Both the position numbers and the translations under genes were made by a program. DNA of 64,000 nucleotides from Ligustrum vulgare (taxonomy: Eukaryota; Streptophyta; Magnoliopsida; Lamiales; Oleaceae): NCBI GenBank assembly GCA_963555705.1, contig OY743168.1, forward strand, positions 19,474,139 through 19,538,138, read 5' to 3'. The notes below the pieces were generated by a model. That model saw only the letters and a program-made list of their open reading frames with translations. It was not told where the DNA came from and did not search any database. Positions 1-11,537 of this stretch are shown here, piece after piece; the first letter of the stretch is position 1, and the number at the start of each line of letters is the position of its first letter.

Positions 1-610
1 CATAAAAATAGAGAAAATAAAAAAAGAGTAATTTGGTTTATAAACGGGTTTATTTATAATTTTGAGTAAAAAAATAGTGGTTAAAAATTAGAGAAAGAAA
101 ATGTGTGTGGTTAAAAAGTAGTTTAAAAAATTGTATAGTTTATAAACTGGTTTATAAATCAATTTATTTTATTTACCAAGCGGATGCTAAACGAAATGCG
201 GAGGTAATACAATTTTTCATAATTTTTTTTTTGCCCAAATCCATGTTGAAAAATTAGAGAGAAAAAATGCGTTTTATTAAAAAGGAATTTAAAAAATTAT
301 TTAATTTATAAATTGGTTTATAAACTAATTTATTTTATTTACCAAACGGATGCTTAATGCGACAGTAATACAATATCCCATAATTTTTTTTATCCAAATT
401 CATGTTGAATTGTAAGAAAGTTCAATAATCCTTTTTATACATATATATAATCAAGTAGACGAAAATATTATAAAAATGATACAGTTTTCAAAATCACCAA
501 TGAATTTGATTAACATAAAAATAATAAATATAAATACCATTAATTTAAAACATGTGTTCACACTAAACCACTTACTCACAACATGCGTTCACACCAAACT
601 ATTTCTTTAC

Positions 611-617
<7 letters not shown>
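1..617. repeat. Direct repeat copy A (AT-rich)
   Basis: About 617 bp that recur almost unchanged at 2176-2794. Both copies share the opening cataaaaatagagaaaataa and the same landmarks in order, and both run into a (TA)n tract. No coding capacity is seen. The copy touches the window edge, so its true left end may lie outside. It also contains two copies of a motif family (gtgtggttaaaaa followed by paired gtttataaa stretches) that occurs elsewhere in the window. Confidence 0.85.

Positions 618-676
<59 letters not shown>
617..676. repeat. (TA)n microsatellite
   Basis: About 60 bases of nearly pure TA dinucleotide separating direct repeat copy A from the Helitron-like end at 677. A shorter TA tract occupies the same place after copy B (about 2792-2813). 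Confidence 0.95.
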
Positions 677-677
<1 letters not shown>

Positions 678-1690
678 TATTGTTATACCCGTGCGATTCA
701 CGGTCATTTGTTACTTACATATATCAAATCTATATTTTAATATATAAAATGAATATTTAATTAAATATGAGAAATGAATTAAGACAATTAATTACAGAGG
801 TACATTACACATGCCTTAATTTTTTTTACTGTTCGTACGTTTATCGTTTTATGAATTTCTTTAAATATTGTAATTTCAATTAATTTAAACTTAAAATGTA
901 AAAGAAAAATTACATTTAAATAGAATTTCTAATAAGTAGAAAATAGATATATTTGTGATATACGCTTAGAATTTTATTAATAGAATGTTAGTTAAAAATG
1001 ATTTTTATAAAAATGAGAATTTGAATAAAGTGGACTGAATATGGGCCAAATATTTTTTCTAAGTCACCACAATTGTAATAGTTAGGAACTTAAATAACTT
1101 ACTACTTAAAAAAAAATACTTCAATGAACATTTGCATAACTCATTTGCAAAACTATTCAATTTTAATGATTATTGATGTAATTAATATTTTCAAAATAAA
1201 ATTTATAGATTATTACATATAATTTATCACTATCAGAATAGTACTATTAGAATTGATACTAACTATTTTTTTTATAATATTTTATATTTATATATATTAA
1301 ACAAATATTTCATTAAATATTTACTTTAACATTACAAATTAAATACATGTGGTCATATATTAAAATGAACGTAGCAATTAAGCAACATAAAATGTTAGTT
1401 TTGATTAAATTTTAATTAATGTATATCGCAAATACATTTAATTTTATATATTAAGAAATCATCTATGCGTCTCGATTCTAAAAGCGGAGTGGTTGTTTAA
1501 CCCACGAGATATAGTACATTATCACTTACTCATATGTGATTCATTTTTCAAAAATAAATTTTTCTGAACATTCATTCTTAATCACACATTCTTTAAAAAG
1601 TTTTTTTTTTTTTTACTATTTTTCATACTACTTTTTAACTATATATTCTAAAAAATCACTTTTTCAGAAAAACAGTTCTAAAAAAATCAA
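677..1690 (-). mobile_element. Non-autonomous Helitron-like element, minus strand
   Basis: Read on the minus strand, the segment ends with a perfect 5-bp stem (CCGTG/CACGG), a short spacer and ATAG followed by T. This resembles the plant Helitron 3' end, with CTAG degraded to ATAG. Comparing the two direct-repeat copies (1-617 and 2176-2794 with their downstream blocks) shows about 1 kb from 677 to about 1690 that is present in the first copy and absent from the second, as expected for an insertion. Most of it (1040-1700) is also repeated in inverted orientation at 35340-36440. A second candidate 5' end on the minus strand lies at 3496 (TC preceded by A), which would make a 2.8-kb element. 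No protein is encoded. Confidence 0.42.
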
Positions 1691-2175
1691 AGTCAAATTG
1701 TTAACAACCGAATAAAGTTGGAGATCACGAAATTATACAAAAAATCTTATACCCCATAATCTTTAAAAATTTATTAAAATTAAGAATGATTAATAAAATA
1801 TTAATCATTCTATTGATATTATTAACTAAAAAGAAATCAAAGCATAACTATTCAACATTAATAAAAAAAATAACATTTAAACATACCTTAAATTTTTTTT
1901 AACGATTTGTATGTTTACCTTCTAGGAAATTTTTTTTAAACATTGTAATTTAAATTGACTTAAAACTTAAAGTGAAAAAACAAAATTACATTTAAATAGA
2001 ATTTCTAATTAGTGAAAAAATAGATATATTTATTATATAAGCTCAAAATTTTATTAAAATGAAAAGGAAAGAAAAAGTAGTTCGATAAGCGCTATTATTT
2101 TATTCTCTTTGATTTTCTATTTTTGAAAAAAATATATTTATGTAATAATTAATAAAAAGTTGAAGAGAAAAAGAC
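1691..2175. repeat. AT-rich duplicated spacer
   Basis: Non-coding. Positions 1690-1860 (ccgaataaagttgg and following) recur at 2887-3040. Positions 1955-2055 resemble 895-990. These are parts of the same imperfect segmental duplication as copies A and B. Confidence 0.7.
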
Positions 2176-2794
2176 CATAAAAATAGAGAAAATAAAAAAA
2201 GAGTAATTTGGTTTATAAACGGGTTTATTTATAATTTTGAGTAAAAAAAATAGTGGTTAAAAATTAGAGAAAGAAAATGTGTGTGGTTAAAATGTAGTTT
2301 AAAAAATTGTGTAATTTATAAGCTGGTTTATAAATAAATTTATTTTATTTACCAAGTGGATGCTAAACGAAATGCGGAGGTAATACAATTTTTCATAATT
2401 TTTTTTTACCCAAATCCATGTTGAAAAATTAGAGAGAAAAAATGCGTTTTATTAAAAAGTAATTTAAAAAATTATTTAATTTATAAATTGGTTTATAAAC
2501 CAATTTATTTTATTTACCAAACGGATGCTTAATGCGACGGTAATACAATATCCCATAATTTTTTTTATCCAAATTCATGTTGAATGGTAAGATAGTTCAA
2601 TAATCCTTTTTATACATATATATAATCAAGTAGACGAAAGTATTATAAAAATGATACAGTCTTCAAAATCACCAATGAATTTGATTACCATAAAAATAAT
2701 AAATATAAATACCATTAATTTAAAACATGCGTCCACACTAAAATACTTACTCACAACATGCGTTCACACCAAACTACTTCCTTACTTTTAATAT
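2176..2794. repeat. Direct repeat copy B (AT-rich)
   Basis: Second copy of the segment at 1-617, with only scattered differences. It is followed by a short TA tract and then by 2887-3040, the partner of 1690-1860. The roughly 1 kb that lies between these two blocks in the first copy is missing here. Confidence 0.85.
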
Positions 2795-3500
2795 ATATAT
2801 ATATATATATATAACCAATAAAACTTCATTTACTAAAATAAGTAGTCAAAATAATAATTGAAAAATCTCGCAATTATCATGATACAATAACCGAATAAAG
2901 TTGGATATCACGAAATTATGTAGAAAATCTTATACCCTATAACCTTTAAAAATTTATTAAAATTAAGAATGATTAAAAAAATATTGATCATTCTATTGAT
3001 ATTATTAAATAAAAAGAAATCAAAGTATTAACTATTCAATATTAGTCTTCGTTTAATAACTTTTTTTATAAATTATTTATAAGTATCGCATTTTTCAACC
3101 ACATATATATTTTGGAAAGTAAGATTTTTAATATTAAAGATAACAAATGATTTGACCATTAATAATTAAAACATAATTCTTATATTGATGGTTACATATA
3201 GAATTTATATTATTAAGAAAAACAAATAAATAAAAAAATAATCATTAAGTAATAATTTTAATACTGATAACTAAAAATATTAATTGAACACATTCAGTAT
3301 TAGTGTTAATCATAAAATTAAAATTGATTAAAAAAATATCAACCATTATTTAGTATTCATAATATATATATATATACACACACACATATATATATAAGGT
3401 AATAAATGTGTTCATACTAATTAAGATTTTGCATTCACACTAAACCATTTTGTGTTCTCATTGGTCAGACTTTCCTCCCTTTATATATAATATAGATATT
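2795..3500. other. AT-rich spacer, no gene seen
   Basis: Contains a TA tract, the duplicated block 2887-3040 and a short TA/CA tract at 3363-3397. On the minus strand, from 3496, the sequence starts TC after an A and continues TATATTATATATAAAGGG, which resembles a Helitron 5' end. No open frame here matches a known protein. Confidence 0.6.
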
Positions 3501-5018
3501 TGATTATTTGTGTTTAAACCTCTCTTTTCATAATTTTTTTTTTAATGTTTTGAATTTTGCAAATAAGTATTTGTGTGCAGTCATACAAATTCAATGCAAA
3601 ATATTCAGTTCAAAATTATATCGAAGTTGTATCACGCATCTAATACTAAATAAATCTTATTGTATAAAACTTTTTATAAATAATCTTATTTTTTTAGTTA
3701 TTTAGTACGTCTAAAAATTTGAGCTCCTTTGTATTGCGTTCTATAACTTAATTATTATTTTTATAGAAAGTTACATTTAATACGTAAATAATTTTTTTCA
3801 ATAATTGTGATATTTTATTGGTATTAATCTTATGGATGAATAATTTCGTTCTGTCATACAAATCTAATATCGACACCTCCCGCCAATTTGACACAAATTT
3901 TTTGATTTTTTTTATACAATATTATATATTATATATTTCATTTATTTTCACACTCAACTTTTATTGCTTTCACATTCCAAAGACTAAACTCAACTTTTAT
4001 TGTGTTCACACTGCTACTTCCACTTAAATATTTTTATGAAGATTTTTTTTTACTTATTTATATTTGATTATTTGTGTTTAAACCTCTCTTTTCATAATTT
4101 TTTTCTTTATCTTTTAATGTTTTGAATTTTGCAAATAAGTATTTGTGTGCAGTCATACAAATTCAATGCAAAATTTTCAGTTCAAAATTATATCAAAATA
4201 GTATCACGCATCTAATACTAAATAAATTTTATTGTGTAAAACTTTTTATAAATAATCTTAGTTTTTTAGTTATTTAGTACATTTAAAAATTTGAGCTCCT
4301 TTTTATTACGTTCTATTAACTTAATTATTATTTTTCTAGAAAGTTACATGTAATACGTAAATAATTTTTTTCAATAATTGTGATATTTTATTGGTATCAA
4401 TCTTATGGATGAATAATTTCGTTCATTCATACAAATCTAATATCGACTCCTCCCGCTAATTTAACACAACTTTTTGTGATTTTTTTATACAATATTATAT
4501 ATGATTTATTTCATTTATTTACACACTCAACTTTTATTGCTTTCACACTCCAAAGACCAAAACTCAACTTTTATTGTGTTCACACTGCTACTTCCACTTA
4601 AATATTTTTATGGAGATTTTTTTTTTACTTATTTATATTTGATTATTTGTGTTTAAACCTCTCTTTTGATAATTTTTTTTATCTTTTACTGTTTTGAATT
4701 TTGCAAATAAGTATTTGTGTGCAGTCATACAAATTCAATGCAAAATTTTAAGTTCAAAATTATATCGAATTTGTATCACGCATCTAATACTAAATAAATC
4801 TTATTGTATAAAACTTTTTATAAATAATCTTATTTTTTTAGTTATTTAGTACATCTAAAAATTTGAGCTCCTTTGTATTGCGTTCTATTAACTTAATTAG
4901 TATTTTTATAGAAAGTTACATTTAATACGTAAATAATTTTTTTCAATAATTGTGATATTTTATTGGTATCAATCTTATGGATGAATAATTTTGTTCTGTC
5001 ATACAAATCTAATATCGA
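3501..5018. repeat. Tandem repeat, about 570-bp unit, 2.7 copies
   Basis: Units start at 3501, 4065 and 4640 (each opening tgattatttgtgtttaaacc), giving unit lengths of about 564 and 575 bp. The third unit is incomplete and ends near 5018. The units share long identical stretches with scattered changes. The small open frames inside are not conserved between units, so I treat the array as non-coding. Confidence 0.92.
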
Positions 5019-5440
5019 ATTTTCTTTTATATTTATATCGAGTATTTAATCAATTTGTATTAAACTTTGTTTTAAATAATCATACTTTTAATTCAATATT
5101 TATGATTCTTAAATTTTTTCAACAATAAGTAAATTGTCTCCTAATTTACTTAACTGATAATTGAGATGATCAATATTATATTATAATTTTCATCAATAAA
5201 TAATTACGTTGTATAAAAATTGCAAAAATCTATAATACCATGAATTTGATGCATCTTTGTCAATCACAATTTTAGTTTTTTTCGTTTTTTATGATTATCG
5301 AATTCGTTTCTTATACGTGTTGTTTTTCATTGTCAATGGTCAAAATAATAAATCTTATCTTTTATAGCATGATCTATATTATTAACTTTTTCATCTATTG
5401 TTTGATTGTTCATAATACATGGACATTGGAGATCGTACAT
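5019..5440. other. AT-rich spacer
   Basis: No gene, tandem repeat or terminal structure recognised. It may contain the decayed 5' part of the Helitron whose coding remnants begin near 5443, but no 5' TC end was identified. Confidence 0.5.
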
Positions 5441-5442
5441 TT

Positions 5443-7335
5443 AAATATTTATTTTGCAAAGTAAATTTTTGGTGCGAGGAGAGTGTGAATAAACATTATA
5501 AAACATGTCGTAATTCGAAGTTCTCATTTTGTTGTGGGGTGAACACGATTTTTAATAATATTTCAAACCAAACCATTTAAAACGGTTAGAAATTTTTTCA
5601 AGCCAAACTAAACCATTTCATTTTTTAAACAAAATAAAATCAAACTATTTTTTGCGATTTGGTGCGGTTTGAAACCACGGATTGCCGATGAATAAATTAG
5701 TATATTTCAAAGCGAGCTCAAAGACACATATTCATCTAAAATTTCGAGTTGAAACTAGCTCAAAAATAGTATTAAGTTTCTAATTGAGTGCTTTGTTGTG
5801 AATCAATCTATGTTGACAAACAAACTAATTATATAGAAGTAAACTATCGTTAGCTCTTATATTAAAAATTTTATTTTAAGAAAATATCTTGGATGATGAT
5901 AATGAATTGTAGGAGGAAAAATTATTTCCAAATGATTGTGGATTTGAACAAATTAATCTTTGTCTCCTATATTTTGATTTGTTGATAATAAAAAGTATAT
6001 TGTTTTTTTTTTTTTTAAATTGAACATTTGTCTTTATTTTTATTTTTTAAAATTTGGCGGGTTGGCTGTTTGAAATCGCGATTTTGACAATTGAAACCTA
6101 AACCAAATTGTTTAAGGTGGTTTGGAATTTTTACAAACCAAACCATTTGTTACAGTTTAATTCGATTTTGCGGTTTATTTGTTCACCCCTACTTTGTTGT
6201 ATACAAGAGAAAGTGAATATTTCTCTTATGGAAGATCATCCTCTAATTTTGAAAGATTTGTTATATGACAGGGAGACAGGATTAAAAATTCCATTGAGAA
6301 CATTCTGACATATAATATGATGTTTTCATTCACTTCTATGGGGGAATATATAATGAGCTAAATGATGGTAGAGGGTTTCCCCTCTTCAGATTACACGATC
6401 AAAATTGTCATAAGATTGAGAGTCTATTGCGTGATGAAGGTTCAGCTCTGCAATTTGCTCGCTTTACATTGTTGACAATGTGAATGAGGTTGAAAGCAGA
6501 AAAAGGGTCTGAGGTACGTATTATGTATTTATTGTTTTTATAATTATATTGTTTACGGATAATTTTGTTGTGATATTCTAAAATTTAATTTATGTCTTTT
6601 AATTTTCCCAGGTAGGAGTGAATCATGTGATTCTATGTTGCATGATTTAATAGTTTCTGATTCGAATGATATGCTAGACAAATACAACAAATTGTTAAGG
6701 CAATTTAGGTCGGTTTGAGAAAAAATGATTGAGGAAACACTTCAAATTTAAGACTTATACTTATTGGTTGGTGGGCGATCAATGATGGCCAATATGATTT
6801 TTCTATTGTCGATGAAATTTCCGAATTGATTGTCGGTGGATTTTGACACACTACCTGGACACATGGATATCACTATTGCGCCACGTGGTGGACCTTTGCA
6901 ACAAATAAGTGAGGACACAAGTTCTTTTTGTGAAATATTGATCATACACAGGGATTGAGTAATGGAACAAGGTTGATAGTTACAAAACTTGGCGACCATG
7001 TTCTAGAAGGTCAAATTTTGCTGGCATCAATGCAAGACACAAGTTCTTTATTTCAATGTTATCATTGAACCCTTCTAATTCTAGGATACTTATTAGATTT
7101 CAAAGAAGATAATTTATATTGATGGTGTCATATGTCATGACTATCAATAAGAGTCAGGGACAATCATTCTTGCATGTGGAACTTCTTCTTAAATGGCTGG
7201 TGCTTACACATGAATAACTTTATGTTGTGATTTCTAGGGTGACAAATCGTTCCAGATTAAAAATATTGATTTGTGATAAGAAAGGAAGAACAACAAATAA
7301 CGTTGTGTACTAAGAAGTATTCCAGAATTTGTAAT
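5443..7335 (+). pseudogene. Helitron Rep/helicase pseudogene, deleted and interrupted
   Basis: Decayed remains of the RepHel protein of a Helitron, which in intact elements nicks and unwinds DNA during rolling-circle transposition. Before the MITE the frame reads NKHYKTCRNSKFSFCC. After it, from 6200, it continues with MEDHPLILKDLLYDRETG and then FPLFRLHDQNCHKIESLL. These match in order the Helitron-like N domain also seen at 56215-57040. Further pieces of that domain follow at 6620-6930. From about 6955 the sequence jumps to the C-terminal end of the Pif1-type helicase (GTRLIVTKLGDHVLEGQ, then INKSQGQS near 7150 and ISRVTNRS near 7240). The nuclease core and helicase motifs I-III are missing, so there is a large internal deletion. 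Many stops and frameshifts are present. Not functional. Confidence 0.85.
5535..6191. mobile_element. hAT-type MITE inside the Helitron pseudogene
   Basis: Ends are TGGGGTGAACACG and the complement of GTTCACCCCTA. They are flanked by TTTTGTTG (5527-5534) and CTTTGTTG (6192-6199), an 8-bp duplication with one mismatch. Removing the element and one flank joins the Helitron reading frame as FSFCC followed by IQEKVN, in line with FSLCC-QQGK of the second Helitron in this window. The interior is AT-rich with aaaccaaaccattt-type motifs and no protein, so it is non-autonomous. Confidence 0.78.
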
Positions 7336-7359
7336 CATATGAAATCAATAAATGATGAT

Positions 7360-8076
7360 TGATGCTGTCAAAAATCCTAACCTTGACGTGGCAGAACCTG
7401 ATGACAATTGATTGCTAGAAAAGATGATGAACTCGCCTGGGATGACCTGCGAAAAAGGCGAGGAGGATTCTCCCCGTCGCCCCTCCGGTGTGAGAATTAG
7501 CTTTCTGGAAAAGGTAGAGAGAATATTTAACTGGAAAAACGTAAAGAATTGTGAATGAATAATTTGATATGAAAAGAACTGTATTTATAGGGCTGAAAAA
7601 GTCCATAACTTCCTGTATTTAAGGAAGGAGTCCTTTTGTAATAAACTTACCTTTTAAGAAGAATTCCATACTTATAAGGATTCAGTTTCCTTTTTGTAAA
7701 GGGTTTCCTTGTGGATCATGTATTATCTTGAGACTCAAGTATATGGCCCATTAACGAGGCCCAATGATGAAAGAGGTTTGGAAGCCTGCAAATACGGGCC
7801 ACAGGTAGGCAAGAAACGATCTTATCTCCAACTGTCCAAATGAAGCAGATCGGGATGACCCCGACCTTCATGAGACCGGGTATATCAAGGAGGCACAATC
7901 GGTTATTGTTGAACAGCGAAGAGGTCGGCCATATTCCGACCATGAAGCTTTCGGTAACAGGTCGGTTAAAGGAATTTCATGACCTCGAGGGGTCGGTCAA
8001 GGGAAGACCGCGACCTCAACAGGTCGGGTCATGGAATTCTCCGTAAAGTTAAGGAGTAGAAAAATAATACCGATCA
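7360..8076 (-). mobile_element. Solo LTR in the Helitron 3' part
   Basis: 717 bp starting TGATGCTG and ending CGATCA, flanked on both sides by ATGAT (7355-7359 and 8077-8081). This is the 5-bp duplication expected of LTR-retrotransposon insertion. It is far more GC-rich than its surroundings, with repeated ggtcgg motifs at 7920-8030. A CTATAAATA box on the minus strand (near 7573-7582) suggests that the parent element pointed left. No internal region or second LTR is present, so it is the product of LTR-LTR recombination. Copia or gypsy origin is not decided. Confidence 0.75.
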
Positions 8077-8165
8077 ATGATATTATCTCTTATTTGCGAA
8101 ATTTATTTATTTTATAAAAAAGATTTATCTAATATCATATTGAATTATCTTTATCCAAACGTTTT

Positions 8166-8195
8166 TTCACGTGCATCGCACGGGTGATTAACTAG
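8166..8195 (+). mobile_element. Helitron 3' terminus (hairpin plus CTAG)
   Basis: Stem CGTGC/GCACG around ATC, then gggtgattaa and CTAG, followed by host T at 8196. This is the standard Helitron 3' end, and its hairpin core (GTGCATCGCACGGGTG) is identical to the end at 62240-62263. It closes the element whose pseudogene lies at 5443-7335. Confidence 0.85.
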
Positions 8196-8753
8196 TTATC
8201 ATAAAGGGGGCTGAGTTGTTGGAAATCAGAAGCTTGACGTTGGAAATTGTGCTGCGTTGAGTATAAAATATTAATCTGATTGGAAAAAAACTTTTAAAAA
8301 AAAGGTCATAAAAAATTGTGTCCGTGTGCTAGTCACTTCAGGCGGAAAATTAATCGTGGGGCCCGCATTAGCTCAACTACTTTTATAAATTATACATAGA
8401 TATAGATATAGATTACATAGATATAGATATAGATTTTATAGATTCTGCATTTTAGATTAAATGTGTTAAGAGGAAGAAACTTTGTCCCCAGAACAATCTA
8501 TTGGGGTCGAAATTTAGATCCAGCAAGGAAAAAGTTCATAGGGGATATCGGATGAATACATTGATGTAAATGCAAATTAAATTAATTAAGGATGATTAAA
8601 AGAAAATTTTTATTTCATTAAGGGTATGTAGCAAATGTTGTCTTTGAATACGTATCTACAATATGTCATTTCGAAAGACATTTAAAACTCTACATGATTG
8701 TGCTCTCGAATCGTCAATACATATAACAAAAATCAAGAAGTTGCACATCCCAA

Positions 8754-8799
<46 letters not shown>

Positions 8800-9050
8800 G
8801 TGTGTGTGTAATTCGTTTATATATACACACATGTGTGCGTAATTCGTCATTAATAAATTATAAATTAAATATGTGTGTGTGCGCGCGCGCGCGTCACTTT
8901 GCACATGCACACACATATATTATTGGGTTGGGGTTATTTTAAAGTATCAAAATTGGATTATTTCAACATTTATATGACTACCTTATATTATATTTAATAC
9001 TCAAAATCATCGATTTTAATCATTTGGTTCAAAAGAATTCGAGGCCGGAG
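8196..9050. repeat. Low-complexity spacer with short tandem repeats
   Basis: Holds a small array of catagatatagatatagatt units (about 8392-8434), a TA tract (8756-8791), two copies of tatacacacatgtgtg (near 8790 and 8821) and a GT/GC alternating run (8869-8894). Open frames here are products of the dinucleotide runs. No gene seen. Confidence 0.8.
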
Positions 9051-10340
9051 AGGGTGTAACACCCCAAGTTTAAAATCATAAACCTAGGCGTGTTAACTTC
9101 CATTCACATTATATGCGGAAAAAAATCATTTAAAACATTAAAATTTTCATTTTTTTCTATTATAAAATTTTACAGAAATTTCGGTAGAGTCTTCTCTATA
9201 AATTGGACTTAACCAACCTATAGAGGGACAATATAACCAACATAATAATTTAAACAAAATCAATCCACACCTCCACAACATTCATCATCACCAAAACCAA
9301 CTCATTCAATCCCACACTCCTCAACATAATAATCCCAAAACAATAAGCTTTAGCAATTGAAATAAGAGGTAGTTTAATCGTTAATGCATCACCATTATTC
9401 ATTCAAAGCTAACTCCAACTAAAAAATAACTAATAAAATGAATAAGAAATAATTAAATGATAACATAAGTAATTTAACTTTATTTAAAAAGGGTGGCAGC
9501 AGGTACTGTCTGAGTCCACCACCAAATGCTCTCCTCATATCATCTAGCCTTCATCACTTGAAATGTTGGGGAGGGATCGGGGTGAGCTAAAGCTCAGTAA
9601 GTAAACTTTATGCACGTGATCCATGCGCATGACATGATATGCTTTAAACATTTCGAAGTATGTATCCCCATTTACTTTAACCTTTCAGAACTTTCTAACT
9701 TTTCAACTTTCACTTAAACATTTCAAAAAATTTACTTCATTTCCATCGTGAGCTCACTTGATGTATCGTCTAGCCAATCAGATAACAGTGGGCAATTCTT
9801 ATTTAGAACCAGATCACATTTACCAACAAAACCGCAAAGTGGTTAACATTTATTCCACCGCAAAGCGGCTCATTACATTATTCCACCGCAAAGCGGCTCA
9901 TTACTTTCGGGTACGCCGGTCCCCCGCGTCCCATTTCCTACTCGCATCTTTCATGACTTAGAAGTACACCAATTCTTTCTTAAAGATTTGGGATACATAA
10001 CTTTTGAATAAACTTTGCACGTTTACAAATTTCTTTAATTTAAAAACATTTAACTTTCAAAATTCAATGCCAATGCATGCTTGATGATGCAATGACATAA
10101 TAACGTGCATGCTTGAACATTTCCTTAAACGTGCATACTTGCATATCGCAAATCAAATGCATCAACATTAGGTAATTACACGAAATCACTTACGCACATT
10201 AATTTCACATTAACTTTCTACTTTCATGAAAATATGGGAAGTTTACTTACCTGACGTCCTTAGTATTTACCGTTATCTGGATTTGCAAGTGGAAGAGTCT
10301 CGGATGCCCGTGACGTCAATGTACCCAGTAATCCTAATTT
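9050..10340. other. Decayed repeat-derived DNA, possibly LTR remnant
   Basis: Starts with tgtaacacccc, a common opening of plant gypsy LTRs, but no matching second end, target duplication or coding domain was found. It is less AT-rich than its neighbours. The open frames are short and not recognisable. An old LTR fragment is the best guess, held weakly. Confidence 0.3.
9831..9911. repeat. Minisatellite, three units of 26-28 bp
   Basis: Three consecutive units start with accgcaaag at 9831, 9857 and 9885. The last two share accgcaaagcggctcattac exactly. It lies in the possible LTR remnant. Confidence 0.9.
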
Positions 10341-10376
10341 ATATCAATTCATTAAATAAAATATACTTTCAGTTCA

Positions 10377-10513
10377 AAATCACATTTGAGTTGGGTCTTT
10401 TACCAAACCTAACCCGACCAATTTTTATTTTTTTTGTAGAACCCAATTCAACCCGATTTTCATCAAAAATCGACCCAAACAGATCGAGTTGGGTGGGTTA
10501 ATGCCCACCCCTA
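10377..10513 (+). mobile_element. 3' fragment of a hAT-type MITE
   Basis: Ends in gggttaatgcccacccctaa. It shares a long stretch with the 3' end of the complete MITE at 58637-59189, including ttttgtagaaccc, then aatt, ttcatcaaaaa and cgaccc in the same order. No matching 5' end or target duplication was found, so the left part is lost. Confidence 0.65.
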
Positions 10514-10742
10514 AATGCTAGAGCAAAAAAACCGTCTCAGCACAGTAGATGGGATATCCCTTCCTACCCATTTTCGCGTTTTTTATGTTACGATTTTTTT
10601 GGCCGTCTTTGATGTACCTTGTAACACGTTAATTGTTCTCATATGAAGGAGATTTTTGTCTCAACCTTAACTGGGTGTGTCCCGAGGGATTTGAACTCTT
10701 AATATAACACACGGACCCTTTGAAGGAGTTTGTTGTCTTAGC

Positions 10743-10866
10743 TATTGTTTTCAAACCCGGCCCGAAAACTCGCGACTCGGGCCAAAAGCCGGGCCGGGTC
10801 ACCTAGAAACCCAATCGGGTCAAACCCGATTAACGACCCGATTGACCCGATAGACTTGGACTCAGG

Positions 10867-10927
<61 letters not shown>

Positions 10928-11020
10928 ATTTACTTAATAATATTTAATGCCCGATTGACCCTCTGACCTTGACCCAATCTCTAGGTCGGGTCGATGGTCG
11001 GACTGGTTCTGAAAATATTG
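10743..11020. mobile_element. hAT-type MITE with internal (TA)n
   Basis: Ends TATTGTTTTCAAACC and the complement CAATATTTTCAGAACC. Flanks are GTCTTAGC (10735-10742) and GTCTCAGC (11021-11028), an 8-bp duplication with one mismatch. The interior is GC-rich with cccgattgaccc-type motifs around a 55-bp TA tract (about 10871-10925). Non-coding. Confidence 0.6.
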
Positions 11021-11195
11021 GTCTCAGCCTTAGCTGGGTGCGTTGCTCTAGTGGTACTAAGAATCATCTTAGAATCCTTATATTATGAGGTCAATGATTC
11101 AAATTTCTGGAGGCCAGCCAAAGTTGAGACAAAAAGTCCATTCAAATGAGAATAATTCGTATGTTGCGGGAGCATGCATACTTTTAAAAAAAATA
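11021..11195 (+). repeat. SINE-like segment
   Basis: The phrase gtctcagccttagctgggtg at 11021 closely matches gtctcaaccttaactgggtg at about 10657. Downstream, ggtcaatgattcaaattt resembles a degenerate pol III B box, and an A-rich run follows at 11186-11195. This is compatible with a decayed SINE pair but is not proven. Confidence 0.28.
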
Positions 11196-11220
11196 ATTAC
11201 TGTAAGTCTGTAACAAATAT

Positions 11221-11231
11221 ATTATTTATAC
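11221..11231 (+). promoter_or_regulatory. Candidate TATA box of the SWEET gene
   Basis: attatttatac lies about 310 bp before the start codon, followed by a gagaga-rich stretch typical of plant 5' leaders. It is the only TATA-like element close upstream that is not part of a microsatellite. Position is the only evidence. Confidence 0.25.
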
Positions 11232-11537
11232 AGAGAGAGAAAGTGACGGGTGGTGAGAAGATGCCACTGCTCTCTTGTTACCCAGCCCAAGAAATAGATG
11301 GATAAGGACGTAATCTGCTGCATTCACTGCATTTTGCAAAAGCAAAGTTTGTTTCTTATTATTTCTGGTTGTATTGATTTGTATACCCACACCCTTTTAC
11401 CCATAAAATCTTACATCATTCCACCGCTTCATAAACAAACCTATTCACTTTCAAGAAAATTATATTGCATTTCTTGAAGTGTTTTTTTCTCGGTCACAAC
11501 TAGACATTGATTCAATCTCCTTATTGTTTGTGAAGAC

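Noticed and set aside
8656..8942. Overlapping open frames on both strands rich in Tyr-Ile repeats
   Set aside because: They are translations of TA and CA/GT microsatellites; no gene-like composition outside the repeat.
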